From contig NC_016633.1 of assembly GCF_000236685.1 (NCBI RefSeq), forward strand, positions 3,038,001 through 3,102,000: a stretch of DNA of 64,000 nucleotides, written 5' to 3'. The position numbers were made by a program, and so were the translations under genes. Shown one piece after another: positions 25,853 to 35,917 of the stretch. This stretch comes from Sphaerochaeta pleomorpha str. Grapes. GTDB taxonomy: Bacteria > Spirochaetota > Spirochaetia > Sphaerochaetales > Sphaerochaetaceae. How positions within the stretch are numbered: the stretch's first letter is position 1; each line of letters opens with the position of its first letter. Below the pieces are notes generated by a model, which was not told where the DNA came from, did not search any database, and saw only the letters and a program-made list of their open reading frames with translations.

Positions 25853-28024
25853 ATGTCAAAGAAAGAAAATATGAAGAAGTATCGTATCAATGGTCTGGAT
25901 TGTGCACAGTGTGCGAACGAGATCGAGTCGGGACTCCGTAAGATAGAGGGTTTTGAAGATGCGACGGTCAGCTTCGGAACCGAGTCGATTGTTATTCCTG
26001 AATCCGGCCTACAGACTGCCCAAGATGTGATCGCACGAATTGAACCGGATGCGCGAATCGTTGGCATCAATGTTGATTCACATACACATACCGACCATGG
26101 CCACTCCCACGATCATAACGGAACTTCTGGAGATGACGAAAATACAGGTTGGCGTGTTGTACGTATGGTGCTAGCCCTCGTTCTTACTGGAGCTGGAATC
26201 ATCTTCAATGAGACCCTTCATGCGACGCAGTATCAGGTGGCCGAGTACGTTGTCCTCCTTTCCGCATATCTGCTCGTCGGCGGACCGGTGCTGCTGAGTG
26301 CAGGAAGGAATATTCTTCGAGGTCGCCTGTTTGACGAAATGTTCCTGATGAGCGTTGCAACATTGGGAGCTATTGCCATCCATGAGTTACCTGAAGCGGT
26401 CGCGGTAATGCTTTTTTATTCCATCGGTGAGTACATACAGGACCTTGCTGTCGGTCGGTCGCGTAGATCGATATCCTCTTTGATGGACCTCCGTCCGGAT
26501 TCCGCGCGCGTTATCTCAGACGACGGAATGAGAGAAGTCAGTCCCGACGTTGTAGAGGTCGGTGCGATTATCGAGGTCCGGCCAGGAGAGCGTATCCCGC
26601 TTGATGGGGAAGTTACCCAAGGCGAATCGGCTGTTGATACATCCGCGCTTACCGGTGAGTCGGTCCCGCGATCGGTTGGGATTGGTGATACTGTACTTTC
26701 AGGTTTTGTGAACGACTCGGGAACGATACGGATCCGGGTTACTAAGCCATACAAGGAATCTTCAGTTTCCCGAATCCTTGAACTAGTGGAGGACGCCGCC
26801 GCCCGCAAGGCCCCCACAGAAAAATTCATTTCCAAATTCGCATCTGTCTATACACCGATTGTTGTCGGTCTTGCTGCGTTGGTCGCATTCTTGCCCCCCT
26901 TGTTTGTTCCGGGTGCCGTTTTGAGTGAGTGGGTCTACCGGGCTCTTGTTGTCCTTGTCATCTCTTGCCCCTGTGCTTTGGTCATTTCGGTACCGCTCGG
27001 TTATTTTGGGGGTATCGGAGGTGCGTCACGCAAAGGAATACTTATCAAGGGAGCAAACTACGTTGATGCCCTCAGGGATGTCTCTACAGTAGTCGTCGAC
27101 AAGACGGGAACACTTACGAAGGGCGTCTTTAAGGTGACAAAGACGGTGCCGAGAAACGGCTTCACCGCCGATGATGTGCTTCGTTTGGCGGCAAGCGCCG
27201 AAGCCCATTCGACGCATCCGATTGCACGATCAATAAGGGAAGCATACAAACACAACATCGACATGGAGACAATCACTGATGTTAAAGAGGAAAAGGGTTA
27301 TGGTGTGATCGCTCATGTAGGGGGTCGGAAGGTTATGGCCGGCAGTGATCGGCTCCTTCACCGTGAAAACATTGAGCATGGCGACTGCGACGCGGAAGGA
27401 ACGGTAGTGTATGTGGTGTTGGATAAAAGCTACGTAGGGCATCTGGTAATTGCTGATGAGATCAAAGCGGAAGCCGCCGAGGCTATAGCTGACCTGAGGG
27501 CTGCCGGTGTACAGCGGGTGGTGATGCTTACTGGAGATAATGAAGCGGTTGCTCGCAGTGTCGCCGAGGTTGTCAAAGTTGATTTGTGGTATGCCGGGCT
27601 ACTACCTGAAGATAAGGTGAGGATTGTCGAACAACTCTCTAAAGAGCTCCCGAAGGGGCAGCGATTGGCGTTCGTGGGAGATGGCATAAACGACGCTCCG
27701 GTTCTTATGCGTGCGGATGTCGGATTCGCAATGGGCGCACTCGGTTCGGATGCGGCTATAGAAGCTGCCGATGTGGTTCTTATGGATGACAAAGTCAACG
27801 GAATCGGCTCAGCGATACGTGTCGCCAAACATACCCGGTCGGTGGTCATGCAAAATATTTCCCTTGCGCTGCTAGTCAAGTTTGCCTTTCTGGCACTCGG
27901 TGCGGTCGGTTTCGCTACCATGTGGGAAGCGGTCATCGCGGATGTTGGGGTCTCCCTGCTTGCTGTCCTCAACTCGACACGGACGTTGCGGTATTCGCGA
28001 CGAATCGGTGATGGACCAAAGTAA
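25853..28024 (+). CDS. cadA: Heavy-metal P1B-type ATPase, Cd/Zn/Pb exporter
   Basis: 723 aa. An N-terminal metal-binding domain has GLDCAQCAN (Cys17, Cys20), followed by a His-rich linker at 77-88 (HTHTDHGHSHDH). Pump motifs are complete: TGES (267-270), the transport-site SCPC (Cys372, Cys374), phosphorylation Asp416 in DKTGTLT, STHPIA (HP 455-456) and GDGINDAP. The CPC motif with an adjacent Ser and the His-rich stretch point to divalent Zn/Cd/Pb. GGAGGAG precedes the ATG. It is cotranscribed with the CadC-like repressor; gene name is by family resemblance. Confidence 0.93.
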   Translation: MSKKENMKKYRINGLDCAQCANEIESGLRKIEGFEDATVSFGTESIVIPESGLQTAQDVIARIEPDARIVGINVDSHTHTDHGHSHDHNGTSGDDENTGWRVVRMVLALVLTGAGIIFNETLHATQYQVAEYVVLLSAYLLVGGPVLLSAGRNILRGRLFDEMFLMSVATLGAIAIHELPEAVAVMLFYSIGEYIQDLAVGRSRRSISSLMDLRPDSARVISDDGMREVSPDVVEVGAIIEVRPGERIPLDGEVTQGESAVDTSALTGESVPRSVGIGDTVLSGFVNDSGTIRIRVTKPYKESSVSRILELVEDAAARKAPTEKFISKFASVYTPIVVGLAALVAFLPPLFVPGAVLSEWVYRALVVLVISCPCALVISVPLGYFGGIGGASRKGILIKGANYVDALRDVSTVVVDKTGTLTKGVFKVTKTVPRNGFTADDVLRLAASAEAHSTHPIARSIREAYKHNIDMETITDVKEEKGYGVIAHVGGRKVMAGSDRLLHRENIEHGDCDAEGTVVYVVLDKSYVGHLVIADEIKAEAAEAIADLRAAGVQRVVMLTGDNEAVARSVAEVVKVDLWYAGLLPEDKVRIVEQLSKELPKGQRLAFVGDGINDAPVLMRADVGFAMGALGSDAAIEAADVVLMDDKVNGIGSAIRVAKHTRSVVMQNISLALLVKFAFLALGAVGFATMWEAVIADVGVSLLAVLNSTRTLRYSRRIGDGPK

Positions 28025-28964
28025 TGCATGATGCCGATGATTGTATCGGAAACATCGTTGGCTTGCATGAGATGTAATCACAGTGAGATTGAAGTGCGGT
28101 CGAGGTGTCTATTTAGAACACAAGTTTCCATATACCACGGTTCATCATCATTGCTGTAACAGTAATAACTGAATATCCGAAAGGAATAGGTTTTGATAAT
28201 TTTTGACAACTGATGCCAACGGGGGAGCCAGCAATGACTAGTCCCCTTGGCGGAATGAAACAACTGCAGGGGTATTTTGCTGGAATGGAAAACTATCCAA
28301 GTGGCAATAACAGACTGCCTCGCCTCGGGTATCTCCGATATGTTTCGTCATTATTTAAATCTGTTTGCATTTGGGCCCAAGGGAATGGGGGATACCGCTC
28401 AAGCATTGGGACCCGGACTACATATCCCCAGACAGCAATTGCGATGGTAGAAGTAATTGACTACTGCTCAAGATCAAAAGCTTCTCTTGGCTGTTTCCCC
28501 AAAAAATTCTTCAAGGTTTGAGGCTGAACGGAGAATAGTATTATCCACACGACTTCATTCGTCACGTTTATATCGAGGCAACAATAGATACAATCGTTGA
28601 CGAATAGGAGCCAGTTGTGTCCCCTTTATGAAAGTAGCGGATACATTGGGCAATATGGAACGAGACATGCCAGAAGCGTCCACAGGCGGCATACATTTCA
28701 TCAACCAACACTTACCGCTAACTCCTCCGGTGAATCTACCGCAACCTAAAAGGGTGGCAATAGTCACTTGACTGATTGCCTTGGTTTACTAGAGAGAATT
28801 TTATGAAGGATAAACATGTGTTGAAAATTCATTTTTTGTTCATATGGAGACATTAACGTTCAAAGACATGAATGCGCTTGTGTGAATACTGGACAATCAC
28901 GGCAAATCGCCGGGTGAGTAGGCCGGGGTCAATTCCAACTGACGAACGGTATATGAGGTGAGGT
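28025..28964. other. Long gap between the metal ATPase and the SPFH cluster
   Basis: About 940 bp with no convincing gene. Frames at 28213-28521 (plus) and 28555-28767 (minus) lack ribosome-binding sites and known motifs. A possible stem CCAAC-GGGG…CCCC-TTGG lies at 28216-28250. The promoter of the SPFH operon must lie near the right end; GAGGTGAGGT before 28965 is its ribosome-binding site. The area may be a deletion scar within the island. Confidence 0.4.
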
Positions 28965-30479
28965 ATGAACAGAAAAGAGAATACGATTCTGGTTACCATT
29001 GTTGCCAATTTATTGTTGGTTAGCCTAAAGTTCGGACTGGCGATTTGGTCCGGCAGTTTTGCATTGCGGGCAAGTGCTTGGCATTCCATGGGTGATGTGT
29101 TCATTTCCCTTTTTGTACTCGCAGGTCTGATTGCTGGTCGCTGGGAGGCAAAACGACGTCATCGCGTGGGATTAATAGAGAATATCGTTGCCTTGGTCGT
29201 CTCAGGATTCATTTTCTACGTGGCGTATACTATTTTCATTGAGGTAGTTCTTGCAGGCGAGCAAGCCGGACTGCGCAATCCATGGTTGGTGGCGCTTACG
29301 TCCCTACTTACGATTGCGGTAACCTACTTCATTGCCCGGCTTAAAAATTATGTGGGCAAAGCCACCAATTCTCCAAGTCTGATTGCAAGTGGCTATCATT
29401 CCCGAATGGATATGTACGCTTCAGCACTGGTAGTGACGAGTCTGATCGCTTCCGCTCTAGGTCTCGGTTCCCTGGATCTTATCGTCTCACTTGCTGTTAT
29501 TCTGCTCGTCCTCAAATCTGGATGGGAGATAGCAGCATCGGCAATAAAAGCTCTCTTCTCTGGTGGTCTTCTCAATCTGGAGGAGGATAATATCGCTCGC
29601 GTGAGGCGCCATACCAAGCGCTTCGCATCTATCGGTATTGGGGCACTAATAATCGGGATATTCTTATCAGGCGTCTATGCCATTCAACCTGATGAACGCG
29701 GTATCGTTCGGCAATTTGGTCAAGTAGTTGCTGATGTGGGACCGGGTTTGCATTATCGATTGCCGTTGGTCAGCCGGATGGACCGGGTAGCTCTCGACCG
29801 GGTGAGGCAACTGCAGACCGAGAACACTCTGGTGCTTACCGGAGACACCAACCTGATCGAAGTCAAGGTGGGTGTCCAGTACATCGTATCGGATCCAAAT
29901 GCATTCCTTTTTAATGTTGTGAACTCCGAGCAGCTTGTAGAACAAGAAGCTGAGTCATCCGTCCGACAGATTGTCGCGCAGCGAAGTGTTGATGAGCTTC
30001 TAACCACCGGAAGGGGGGAGATCAATAACCAAGCGAAGAATCTAACCCAGGCGCTGGTTGATGAGCATCAGGCTGGGTTGAAGATTGTAAATGTACAGCT
30101 ACTCGCGGTTAATCCTCCCTCCTCGGTTGCAGACGCATTCCGTGATGTATCCAGTGCGCGGGAAGACAGGAGCACATACATCAATGAAGCGATGGCCTAC
30201 CGAAATGAAGTCATCCCGTCTGCTCGGGGCCAGGCTGTTGGTATTATAGAGACCGCGCGGGCGGAAAAGACTCGAAAGATCGATTTCGCGATTGGGGAAG
30301 CGGCAGGCTTCGAGTCTCAACTGGCAGCCTATCTGGTTGCTCCCGGTGTGACCCGAACCCGTCTCTATCTCGAGACGCTCGAGAGAGTACTACCAAGTGT
30401 CAACAAATTTATCATCGATCCGACTGTACGGACCGACGGTACCGAGTTGTGGCTCACGAATCCTGAGGCAACGAAATGA
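28965..30479 (+). CDS. Fusion of CDF-type cation transporter and HflK-like SPFH protein
   Basis: 504 aa with two unrelated halves. Residues 1-200 form five to six helices like a cation diffusion facilitator, with both metal-site motifs kept: His40-x3-Asp44 (WHSMGD) on helix 2 and His145-x3-Asp149 (YHSRMD) on helix 5. The usual cytoplasmic CDF dimer domain is absent. Instead, after a basic linker, a single helix (about 222-240) leads into an HflK-like SPFH domain: QPDERGIVRQFGQVVADVGPGLHYRLP, LTGDTNLIEVKVGVQY and VADAFRDVSSAREDRSTYINEA. I infer a metal transporter embedded in an SPFH membrane cage. The junction is continuous in frame with no stop. Confidence 0.85.
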   Translation: MNRKENTILVTIVANLLLVSLKFGLAIWSGSFALRASAWHSMGDVFISLFVLAGLIAGRWEAKRRHRVGLIENIVALVVSGFIFYVAYTIFIEVVLAGEQAGLRNPWLVALTSLLTIAVTYFIARLKNYVGKATNSPSLIASGYHSRMDMYASALVVTSLIASALGLGSLDLIVSLAVILLVLKSGWEIAASAIKALFSGGLLNLEEDNIARVRRHTKRFASIGIGALIIGIFLSGVYAIQPDERGIVRQFGQVVADVGPGLHYRLPLVSRMDRVALDRVRQLQTENTLVLTGDTNLIEVKVGVQYIVSDPNAFLFNVVNSEQLVEQEAESSVRQIVAQRSVDELLTTGRGEINNQAKNLTQALVDEHQAGLKIVNVQLLAVNPPSSVADAFRDVSSAREDRSTYINEAMAYRNEVIPSARGQAVGIIETARAEKTRKIDFAIGEAAGFESQLAAYLVAPGVTRTRLYLETLERVLPSVNKFIIDPTVRTDGTELWLTNPEATK

Positions 30480-30597
30480 TGTCAAGGAGCATTGTCTCTG
30501 CGGAAATTTAATTGCCTCTCGATCAGGATCATTTGTCCATTTCAAAGGATGCCAGGAGGGACTTGATGCCCTTCCAAAGTATTATAGGAGGAACGTT

Positions 30598-31494
30598 ATG
30601 CGTGTGTTTCGTTACCTTATTCCGGCGCTGATTGCAGTTTCAGTCATTGTCGTTGGACTATCACTGTTTCAGGTAGACACTACTGAATATGTTATTGTTA
30701 CTCAGTTCGGCAAGCCAGTCAGGGCGATTACCGAGCCAGGTTTGTATGGTAAGTGGCCTGCTCCCGTACAGAGCGTCATCCGACTGGACCGGCGCTTGCA
30801 GATGTACAACGTAATGGAGACTGAATTGCTTACGAAAGATAAGAAGAATATCTTGGTCGAAGCCTATACAACATGGAAAATTGACGATCCGCTAAAATTT
30901 TTCACGAGTGTACGCGATCCTTCGGGGGCTAATAGCCGTCTCTCTGACATCATGTCGTCTGAATTGGGGGTGGCTCTGAGCCAATATGACTTGACAAATC
31001 TGGTCACGACAGATCCCGCATCGATGCAACTGACGACCATGACAGAACGGATCACCAACCAAGTTGCACTTCGAGTGGCACCTTACGGATTTTCCGTTAC
31101 AGATGTAAGGCTCAAGATGCTTAATTTCCCAGAGGCGAACCGACAGAGTGTTTTCCAGCGGATGCGTGCCGAACGTCAAAGAATCGCTCGGCAGCTACGA
31201 TCCGAAGGAACTGAGCTGGCTACCGTCATCCGTGCTGAGGCGGAGGCTGAACGGACAACAATCCTATCTGAAGCCCAGAAGCAGGCAGAACGTATCAGGG
31301 GAGAAGGAGAAGCTGAAGCCATTAGAATCTACGCCGAGGCATTTGGCCAGGATCCGGAATTCTACCAATTCCTACGCACTCTCGAAGCCTATGACGATGT
31401 CATTACACCGGGAACGACGCTCATTCTTCCCTCCGACTCCGAGTTGCTAAAGTATCTCGATGCTGATGGCACAGTCGTCCGACCCGGAGCCTGA
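30598..31494 (+). CDS. hflC: HflC-like SPFH protein
   Basis: 298 aa: one N-terminal helix (4-24), then SPFH domain (TTEYVIVTQFGKPVRAITEPGLYGKWP) and coiled coil with a run of EAEAERTTILSEAQKQAERI. The C-terminal LRTLEAYDDV is the HflC signature. HflC pairs with HflK to form a dome around FtsH. The ATG at 30598 has ATAGGAGGA upstream; the frame from 30397 overlaps the previous gene and is rejected. It stands between two HflK-like genes, an unusual one-C-two-K arrangement. Confidence 0.92.
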   Translation: MRVFRYLIPALIAVSVIVVGLSLFQVDTTEYVIVTQFGKPVRAITEPGLYGKWPAPVQSVIRLDRRLQMYNVMETELLTKDKKNILVEAYTTWKIDDPLKFFTSVRDPSGANSRLSDIMSSELGVALSQYDLTNLVTTDPASMQLTTMTERITNQVALRVAPYGFSVTDVRLKMLNFPEANRQSVFQRMRAERQRIARQLRSEGTELATVIRAEAEAERTTILSEAQKQAERIRGEGEAEAIRIYAEAFGQDPEFYQFLRTLEAYDDVITPGTTLILPSDSELLKYLDADGTVVRPGA

Positions 31495-31514
31495 AAGCGT
31501 AAAATGAGGAGATC

Positions 31515-32687
31515 ATGATGAATGACAGACATTCGAAAAACGATTCTTCGCCGGAATTCGAAGCAGATTCGAAACAGGTTGCAGAGGACATGAACGCAAA
31601 TAAATCCGAACCAGTCTTGAATAGGTTGCGTCAGGTTATCCATCGTGTTCGTGGAATGGTGAGGAAGGGATTTGAATCACAGGAAGACGGATTGTCACCA
31701 TTGGACGATGTGAAGAGTGCGTTTAAACATCTGGACCTTAGATTCATTGTAATGGCAGCAATATTGCTGATCATTCTAGTTTACATACTATCAGGCGTAT
31801 ACACTGTCCAACCTGGAGAAATAGGAGTGGTTCAACGGTTTGGCCGGGTGATCGCGACAAATGTGCCCGCCGGTTTGCATTATCGTTTACCATGGCCCAT
31901 TGAGTCTGAAACAGTTGTGAATATCGCACAGGTTCGCCGAGAGAGCGTGGGAGTATCGGAATCAGAGGAACATCCGCTTCACCTTGATGGTCCTCGAAAA
32001 CTGCAGGTTTTAAGTGGAGACACGAACATCATCGACTTTGAGGTAATTGTCCAGTATCAAATCAATGATCCTGTTGCTTATCTGTTCAATATCGACTATC
32101 CCGCGTACCAGTTGGTCAGGGATAGTGTTCGATCGGCGGTCGCTGGTCTCAGCGGGCGATCAGCAGTGGACGATATCTTGACAACTGCAAGACAGCAATT
32201 GCAGAACGATGTGCGTGATAAGGCTCAATCCGTGCTTGACGGATATGATAGCGGCATTCGCATCATCAGCACGAGTTTCCAGAAGGCATATCCCCCAGAA
32301 GTTGTAGCCGACGCGTTTCGTGATGTCTCGAGTGCAAGAGAAGACAAGGATAAGATGGTAAACGACGCTGAGGGGTACCGCAACAGTGTGGTCCCACAAG
32401 CAAGGGGCGAGGCGAAGAGCATCCTGTCCCAAGCAAAAAGCGCGGCACAAGCTCAAAAAGATAAAGCCGCAGGTGCTGCCCAGAGTTTTAATGCCGTACT
32501 GGCTCAATATCGTACGAACAGCAAGATTTTTGGAGAGGATGTGACCAAATTCCGATTGTATCTGGAGAAGATGGAGAAGGTTCTGCCCAAGGTGAACACG
32601 TATGTTGTTCCGCCATCCGAGAAAATTGATCTGCGTATTCTGAATGGAAGTAGAACGTCAACCTTTCCACCAAAACTGGACAGATGA
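31515..32687 (+). CDS. hflK: HflK-like SPFH protein
   Basis: 390 aa. A polar, variable N-terminus of about 75 residues precedes one helix (77-97) and an SPFH domain (VQPGEIGVVQRFGRVIATNVPAGLHYRLP). The HflK block VVADAFRDVSSAREDKDKMVNDAEGYRN and an Ala-rich coiled coil follow. It ends with LYLEKMEKVLPKVNTYVV, the HflK ending. In pairwise view it is close to the SPFH half of the fusion at 28965, suggesting duplication followed by capture of the transporter domain. Twenty bases separate it from hflC. Confidence 0.9.
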   Translation: MMNDRHSKNDSSPEFEADSKQVAEDMNANKSEPVLNRLRQVIHRVRGMVRKGFESQEDGLSPLDDVKSAFKHLDLRFIVMAAILLIILVYILSGVYTVQPGEIGVVQRFGRVIATNVPAGLHYRLPWPIESETVVNIAQVRRESVGVSESEEHPLHLDGPRKLQVLSGDTNIIDFEVIVQYQINDPVAYLFNIDYPAYQLVRDSVRSAVAGLSGRSAVDDILTTARQQLQNDVRDKAQSVLDGYDSGIRIISTSFQKAYPPEVVADAFRDVSSAREDKDKMVNDAEGYRNSVVPQARGEAKSILSQAKSAAQAQKDKAAGAAQSFNAVLAQYRTNSKIFGEDVTKFRLYLEKMEKVLPKVNTYVVPPSEKIDLRILNGSRTSTFPPKLDR

Positions 32688-32702
32688 GAGGAGAACGAAA
32701 GC

Positions 32703-34829
32703 ATGATTGAAGGCTGGCGACAGATATTACGTGACATTAGGGCTGCTTTAAAATTGCCGGTAAATGGATCAAACACACATCCGGGACAGAACGGTGATCA
32801 ACGGAACCCTGAGCAACTGGCGGGAGGAGAACCACCGGTCCATGGAAGTGATGCACAGATACTTGAGATGACACGTACGAAGAAGAATATTGAAGACGAT
32901 TCGCCACAGGTGTCTGATCTGAGCGAACAGCAAACCAATAAGATGGCTGAAAGCAAGATTCGTGCAAAAGGGTTTTCCGTTAGCTATACAGTGAAGTGGT
33001 GGATTGTTGTGATGATCGTGGTGTTGATTGGCACTTCGCTGTTGTTCGGTGAGAAGTTGTTCGGCAAAAGCGCACCGGCTCCGGGAGTCGTAGCGACTTT
33101 TGTTGGGGGGCAAGTAACTGTTGGGGATATACGAAAGCACATCGAGGAACTTGCGCTGAATGAACCTCAACTGAACGAACAGCTGCAAACTATTGAAGGT
33201 TATCGTGCGATGGTTGAGGAAATGGTATCGGACGAGTTGGTGCGGCAATGGTCGAAGACACGTGATGTTAAGCAAGAACAAGATTTCCGCCATGTGATGG
33301 AGCACATCGAAGAGGACATCAACCTTGGAGATATCGATGCAGCTCTGCACGAGAAGGGGATGGGGGTGAGTGAGGAGGATCTCCAGTCGTATTACGATGC
33401 CAATCGGGAAGATTTTGGTGAACTGACACTTACCCAGGCAAAGGATGATATCCGGTTGTTCCTGCAATCACAGCGGGAAGGAGAATTTGTCAAGCTTTAC
33501 ATTGATAATTTGAGGACTAATGCCAGCATCACCAGTAATCTTGAGCTACTTGAAGTACCAGAACCTAGCGAGTCGGACTACCTCAGGTTTTTTTCCGAAA
33601 ATGAGGAGAAATTTCAAGTACCAGCAAGGATACAGGTGGACGAAATCCGGATACCCGTTGGTGCTGATATCGAAGCGGCAAGGAACAAGGCTTCCCAAAT
33701 TCTTATTCGTTTACGGTCAGGTGAGACCTTGGGTGCCATTGGTACGACATCGGGAACATCTGTAAAATCGGGGTTGATTGTGAACAATGGCCAGAACCCA
33801 CCAGGTTACGATGAAGTTCTTGACAACTTGGATTACAAAGAGTTCAGTGAAGTGTTCCTGGCAGGAGAGTCCTTCTACATTCTTCGCCTGATCTCGAGAG
33901 AACCTCAGCGGACATTGACACTTTCCGAGGCTAAGCCAGCCATAAGGACTATTATTCTTCCGGAAATACAGGACCGATGGTTTGATTCAAAGAGCGATCA
34001 AACTTTGTTGACCGTTAATGGCCAACGACTGACTGTGGGAGAATTCTGGCAGGAATTCAAGGAACTCCCGACAAGTTTTGCATTGGAGTATCAAGGCATA
34101 CCAGGGTGGAAACTCCTTGCTGAACGATTAATCGATCGTCTTTTGCTATTGGATGACAGTTCGAGGCAACTGACAGATTCCGATGATTCCATTGCCATTG
34201 AAGAAGCCCAACTCGATGTACTTGCCCAAATGATGGAGCAGGAAGAGGTTGACGATCTCATTGAGGTGACTGAACAAGAGACCAAGACATATTATGAGGA
34301 AATCAAGGAAAAGCTTGTAAGACCACCACAGTCCCAAATCCGATTCATCATGGTGGATTTAGGCCAGTCCGAAGAAGATTCTCGCCGTGCGTGGGATCGT
34401 GCAAAGGAAGCCTACGAATTGCTTGTTCCTGGTCTCTTCAGAGATGGTTCGGATTTTGCCGATGTTGCTCGGGAATATTCTGACGATGAGACCACCGCCG
34501 AGCAGGGCGGCCTGTTGGAGGGCTGGATTGGTGAAGGTCCTGATCTATTTATGGAAACGGAAGTCCATAGTTTCCACCAATCGGTTATGGCGATCGATGT
34601 TGGAGAAATCAGCCGACCGTTTGAATGGAATGGGGCTATCTATATCATTCAGGTTACGGACAGGACCGAAGCAGAACAACTTACATTTGAAGAAGCCAAA
34701 CATTTCTTGGATGAGGATTTGCGTTCCCAGAAACATAAGGAGCTTCGCGATAGACTGTCTTCGAAGCTCATGGAGCGGTACGATGTCGAGTTCTATGAGA
34801 AAGAGCTGAAAGCGGCTTTCGATGAGTAA
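32703..34829 (+). CDS. Membrane-anchored parvulin-type foldase (PpiD/SurA-like)
   Basis: 708 aa. A cytoplasmic polar stretch (1-96), a single helix (98-118), then a periplasmic SurA/PpiD-like chaperone arm (about 125-290: TVGDIRKHIEELALNEPQLNEQ). A degenerate parvulin-like segment covers about 297-400, and a better-preserved parvulin domain covers about 540-665 (SQIRFIMVDLG, FADVAREYSDDETTAEQGGLLEGWIGEG, VGEISRPFEWNGAIYIIQV). It likely assists folding of envelope proteins beside the SPFH cage. The first gene in the row starts at 28965, spacings are short and all four genes share strand, so one operon is likely. Confidence 0.85.
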   Translation: MIEGWRQILRDIRAALKLPVNGSNTHPGQNGDQRNPEQLAGGEPPVHGSDAQILEMTRTKKNIEDDSPQVSDLSEQQTNKMAESKIRAKGFSVSYTVKWWIVVMIVVLIGTSLLFGEKLFGKSAPAPGVVATFVGGQVTVGDIRKHIEELALNEPQLNEQLQTIEGYRAMVEEMVSDELVRQWSKTRDVKQEQDFRHVMEHIEEDINLGDIDAALHEKGMGVSEEDLQSYYDANREDFGELTLTQAKDDIRLFLQSQREGEFVKLYIDNLRTNASITSNLELLEVPEPSESDYLRFFSENEEKFQVPARIQVDEIRIPVGADIEAARNKASQILIRLRSGETLGAIGTTSGTSVKSGLIVNNGQNPPGYDEVLDNLDYKEFSEVFLAGESFYILRLISREPQRTLTLSEAKPAIRTIILPEIQDRWFDSKSDQTLLTVNGQRLTVGEFWQEFKELPTSFALEYQGIPGWKLLAERLIDRLLLLDDSSRQLTDSDDSIAIEEAQLDVLAQMMEQEEVDDLIEVTEQETKTYYEEIKEKLVRPPQSQIRFIMVDLGQSEEDSRRAWDRAKEAYELLVPGLFRDGSDFADVAREYSDDETTAEQGGLLEGWIGEGPDLFMETEVHSFHQSVMAIDVGEISRPFEWNGAIYIIQVTDRTEAEQLTFEEAKHFLDEDLRSQKHKELRDRLSSKLMERYDVEFYEKELKAAFDE

Positions 34830-35173
34830 AAATTAAATATTCACGAACGGTTGGATTCGATTGCACTATTAGCCTTCCTGTTCTTTGAATTATATCATTG
34901 ACCGCGTTAAGGATCTCTAGGGAGACGTAGTGACTGAGCTCGACGGCGGGTATGATCAGAATCCGAGAGGCAGGGATCGTGTTCATAGACAGGTACAATT
35001 ACACCTTGGACTCTACTGGTGTATCATTATCCAGACCGATTGTGTGTTCAAGCATCTTTTCCTGGTTTAGGGAAGTTTGATAAGGAAGGTTGGTAAGATA
35101 CATGCCGCATCAGATTTTGGTTATGAATGGTTCCCTTAGTGCCTCAATAACAGTGATAGGTAATTGAGTATGC
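34830..35173. other. Intergenic stretch before the two-component pair
   Basis: About 340 bp, no open frame of note, no clear hairpin with a U run. It must contain the promoter of the OmpR-type regulator; I could not fix −35/−10 boxes with confidence. Confidence 0.35.
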
Positions 35174-35917
35174 TTGATATTAGTTCCATTCCCACATATG
35201 ATTATTTGCATGTCAACGCGGAAAAATTTGAAAGCCCGAGGAACAGTTCCAAGCATATTGGTGATAGATGATGAAGTTGCATTCGCGGACTACTTGTGTC
35301 GAGGCCTGAGTTATGAAGGATACAAAGTAACGGCTGCGCAGAATGCTGAGGAGGGTTGGGATCTGATCTTGCTTAGTAATCCAGACCTTGTGATTCTCGA
35401 CGTTGGATTGCCGGACGTGGATGGAATAAGTTTATGCCGTTCCCTTCGGCTTGAAAGACACCAAATGCCCATTTTAATGCTTACCGCACGTATCAATGTA
35501 TCTGATCGTGTATTGGGCTTGAATGCAGGCGCAGATGACTATTTACCGAAACCGTTTGCGTTTGATGAACTTATTGCAAGAATTTCAGCTCTGCTTCGCA
35601 GGACAGGTGCCAACGGCGATCAACTATGTCTTGGTGATTTGAGCCTTTATTCCCAAGAGAGAAGAATTCGAAGAAATGACATCACCATTTCACTGACACC
35701 AAAGGAGTTTGAACTGTTATACTTGCTCTTTCAACACCCCCGGCAGATTGTCCCCAGAGAGACAATATTATCTCATGTTTGGGGATTTGAGTATGAGCCG
35801 GAATCGAACGTCGTTGAGGTTTACATTCGCAGGCTTAGAAAAAAACTTGGCCCTCCGAATATGATAGAGACAGCTCACGGTCTTGGCTATATCTTACGGG
35901 AACCCGACCGAGTATGA
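35174..35917 (+). CDS. OmpR-family response regulator
   Basis: Up to 247 aa. The receiver (ILVIDDEVAFADYL; phospho-acceptor Asp in LVILDVGLPDVDG; Lys in YLPKPF) is followed by a winged-helix Trans_reg_C domain (LGDLSLYSQERRIRRNDITISLTPKEFELLYLL … SNVVEVYIRRLRKKLG). The start is unclear: TTG 35174, ATG 35198 and ATG 35210 are in frame and none has a good ribosome-binding site; the domain itself begins well after all three. It overlaps the kinase start by 4 bp. Context suggests it answers envelope or metal stress for the island. Confidence 0.9.
   Translation: MILVPFPHMIICMSTRKNLKARGTVPSILVIDDEVAFADYLCRGLSYEGYKVTAAQNAEEGWDLILLSNPDLVILDVGLPDVDGISLCRSLRLERHQMPILMLTARINVSDRVLGLNAGADDYLPKPFAFDELIARISALLRRTGANGDQLCLGDLSLYSQERRIRRNDITISLTPKEFELLYLLFQHPRQIVPRETILSHVWGFEYEPESNVVEVYIRRLRKKLGPPNMIETAHGLGYILREPDRV

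Noticed and set aside
28213-28521. 102-aa plus-strand frame after the metal ATPase
   Set aside because: No ribosome-binding site, no recognisable motif and unlikely composition; kept as non-coding.
30397-30597. N-terminal extension of HflC back to 30397
   Set aside because: It overlaps the fusion gene in another frame; ATG 30598 has an ideal ribosome-binding site and begins with the expected membrane helix.
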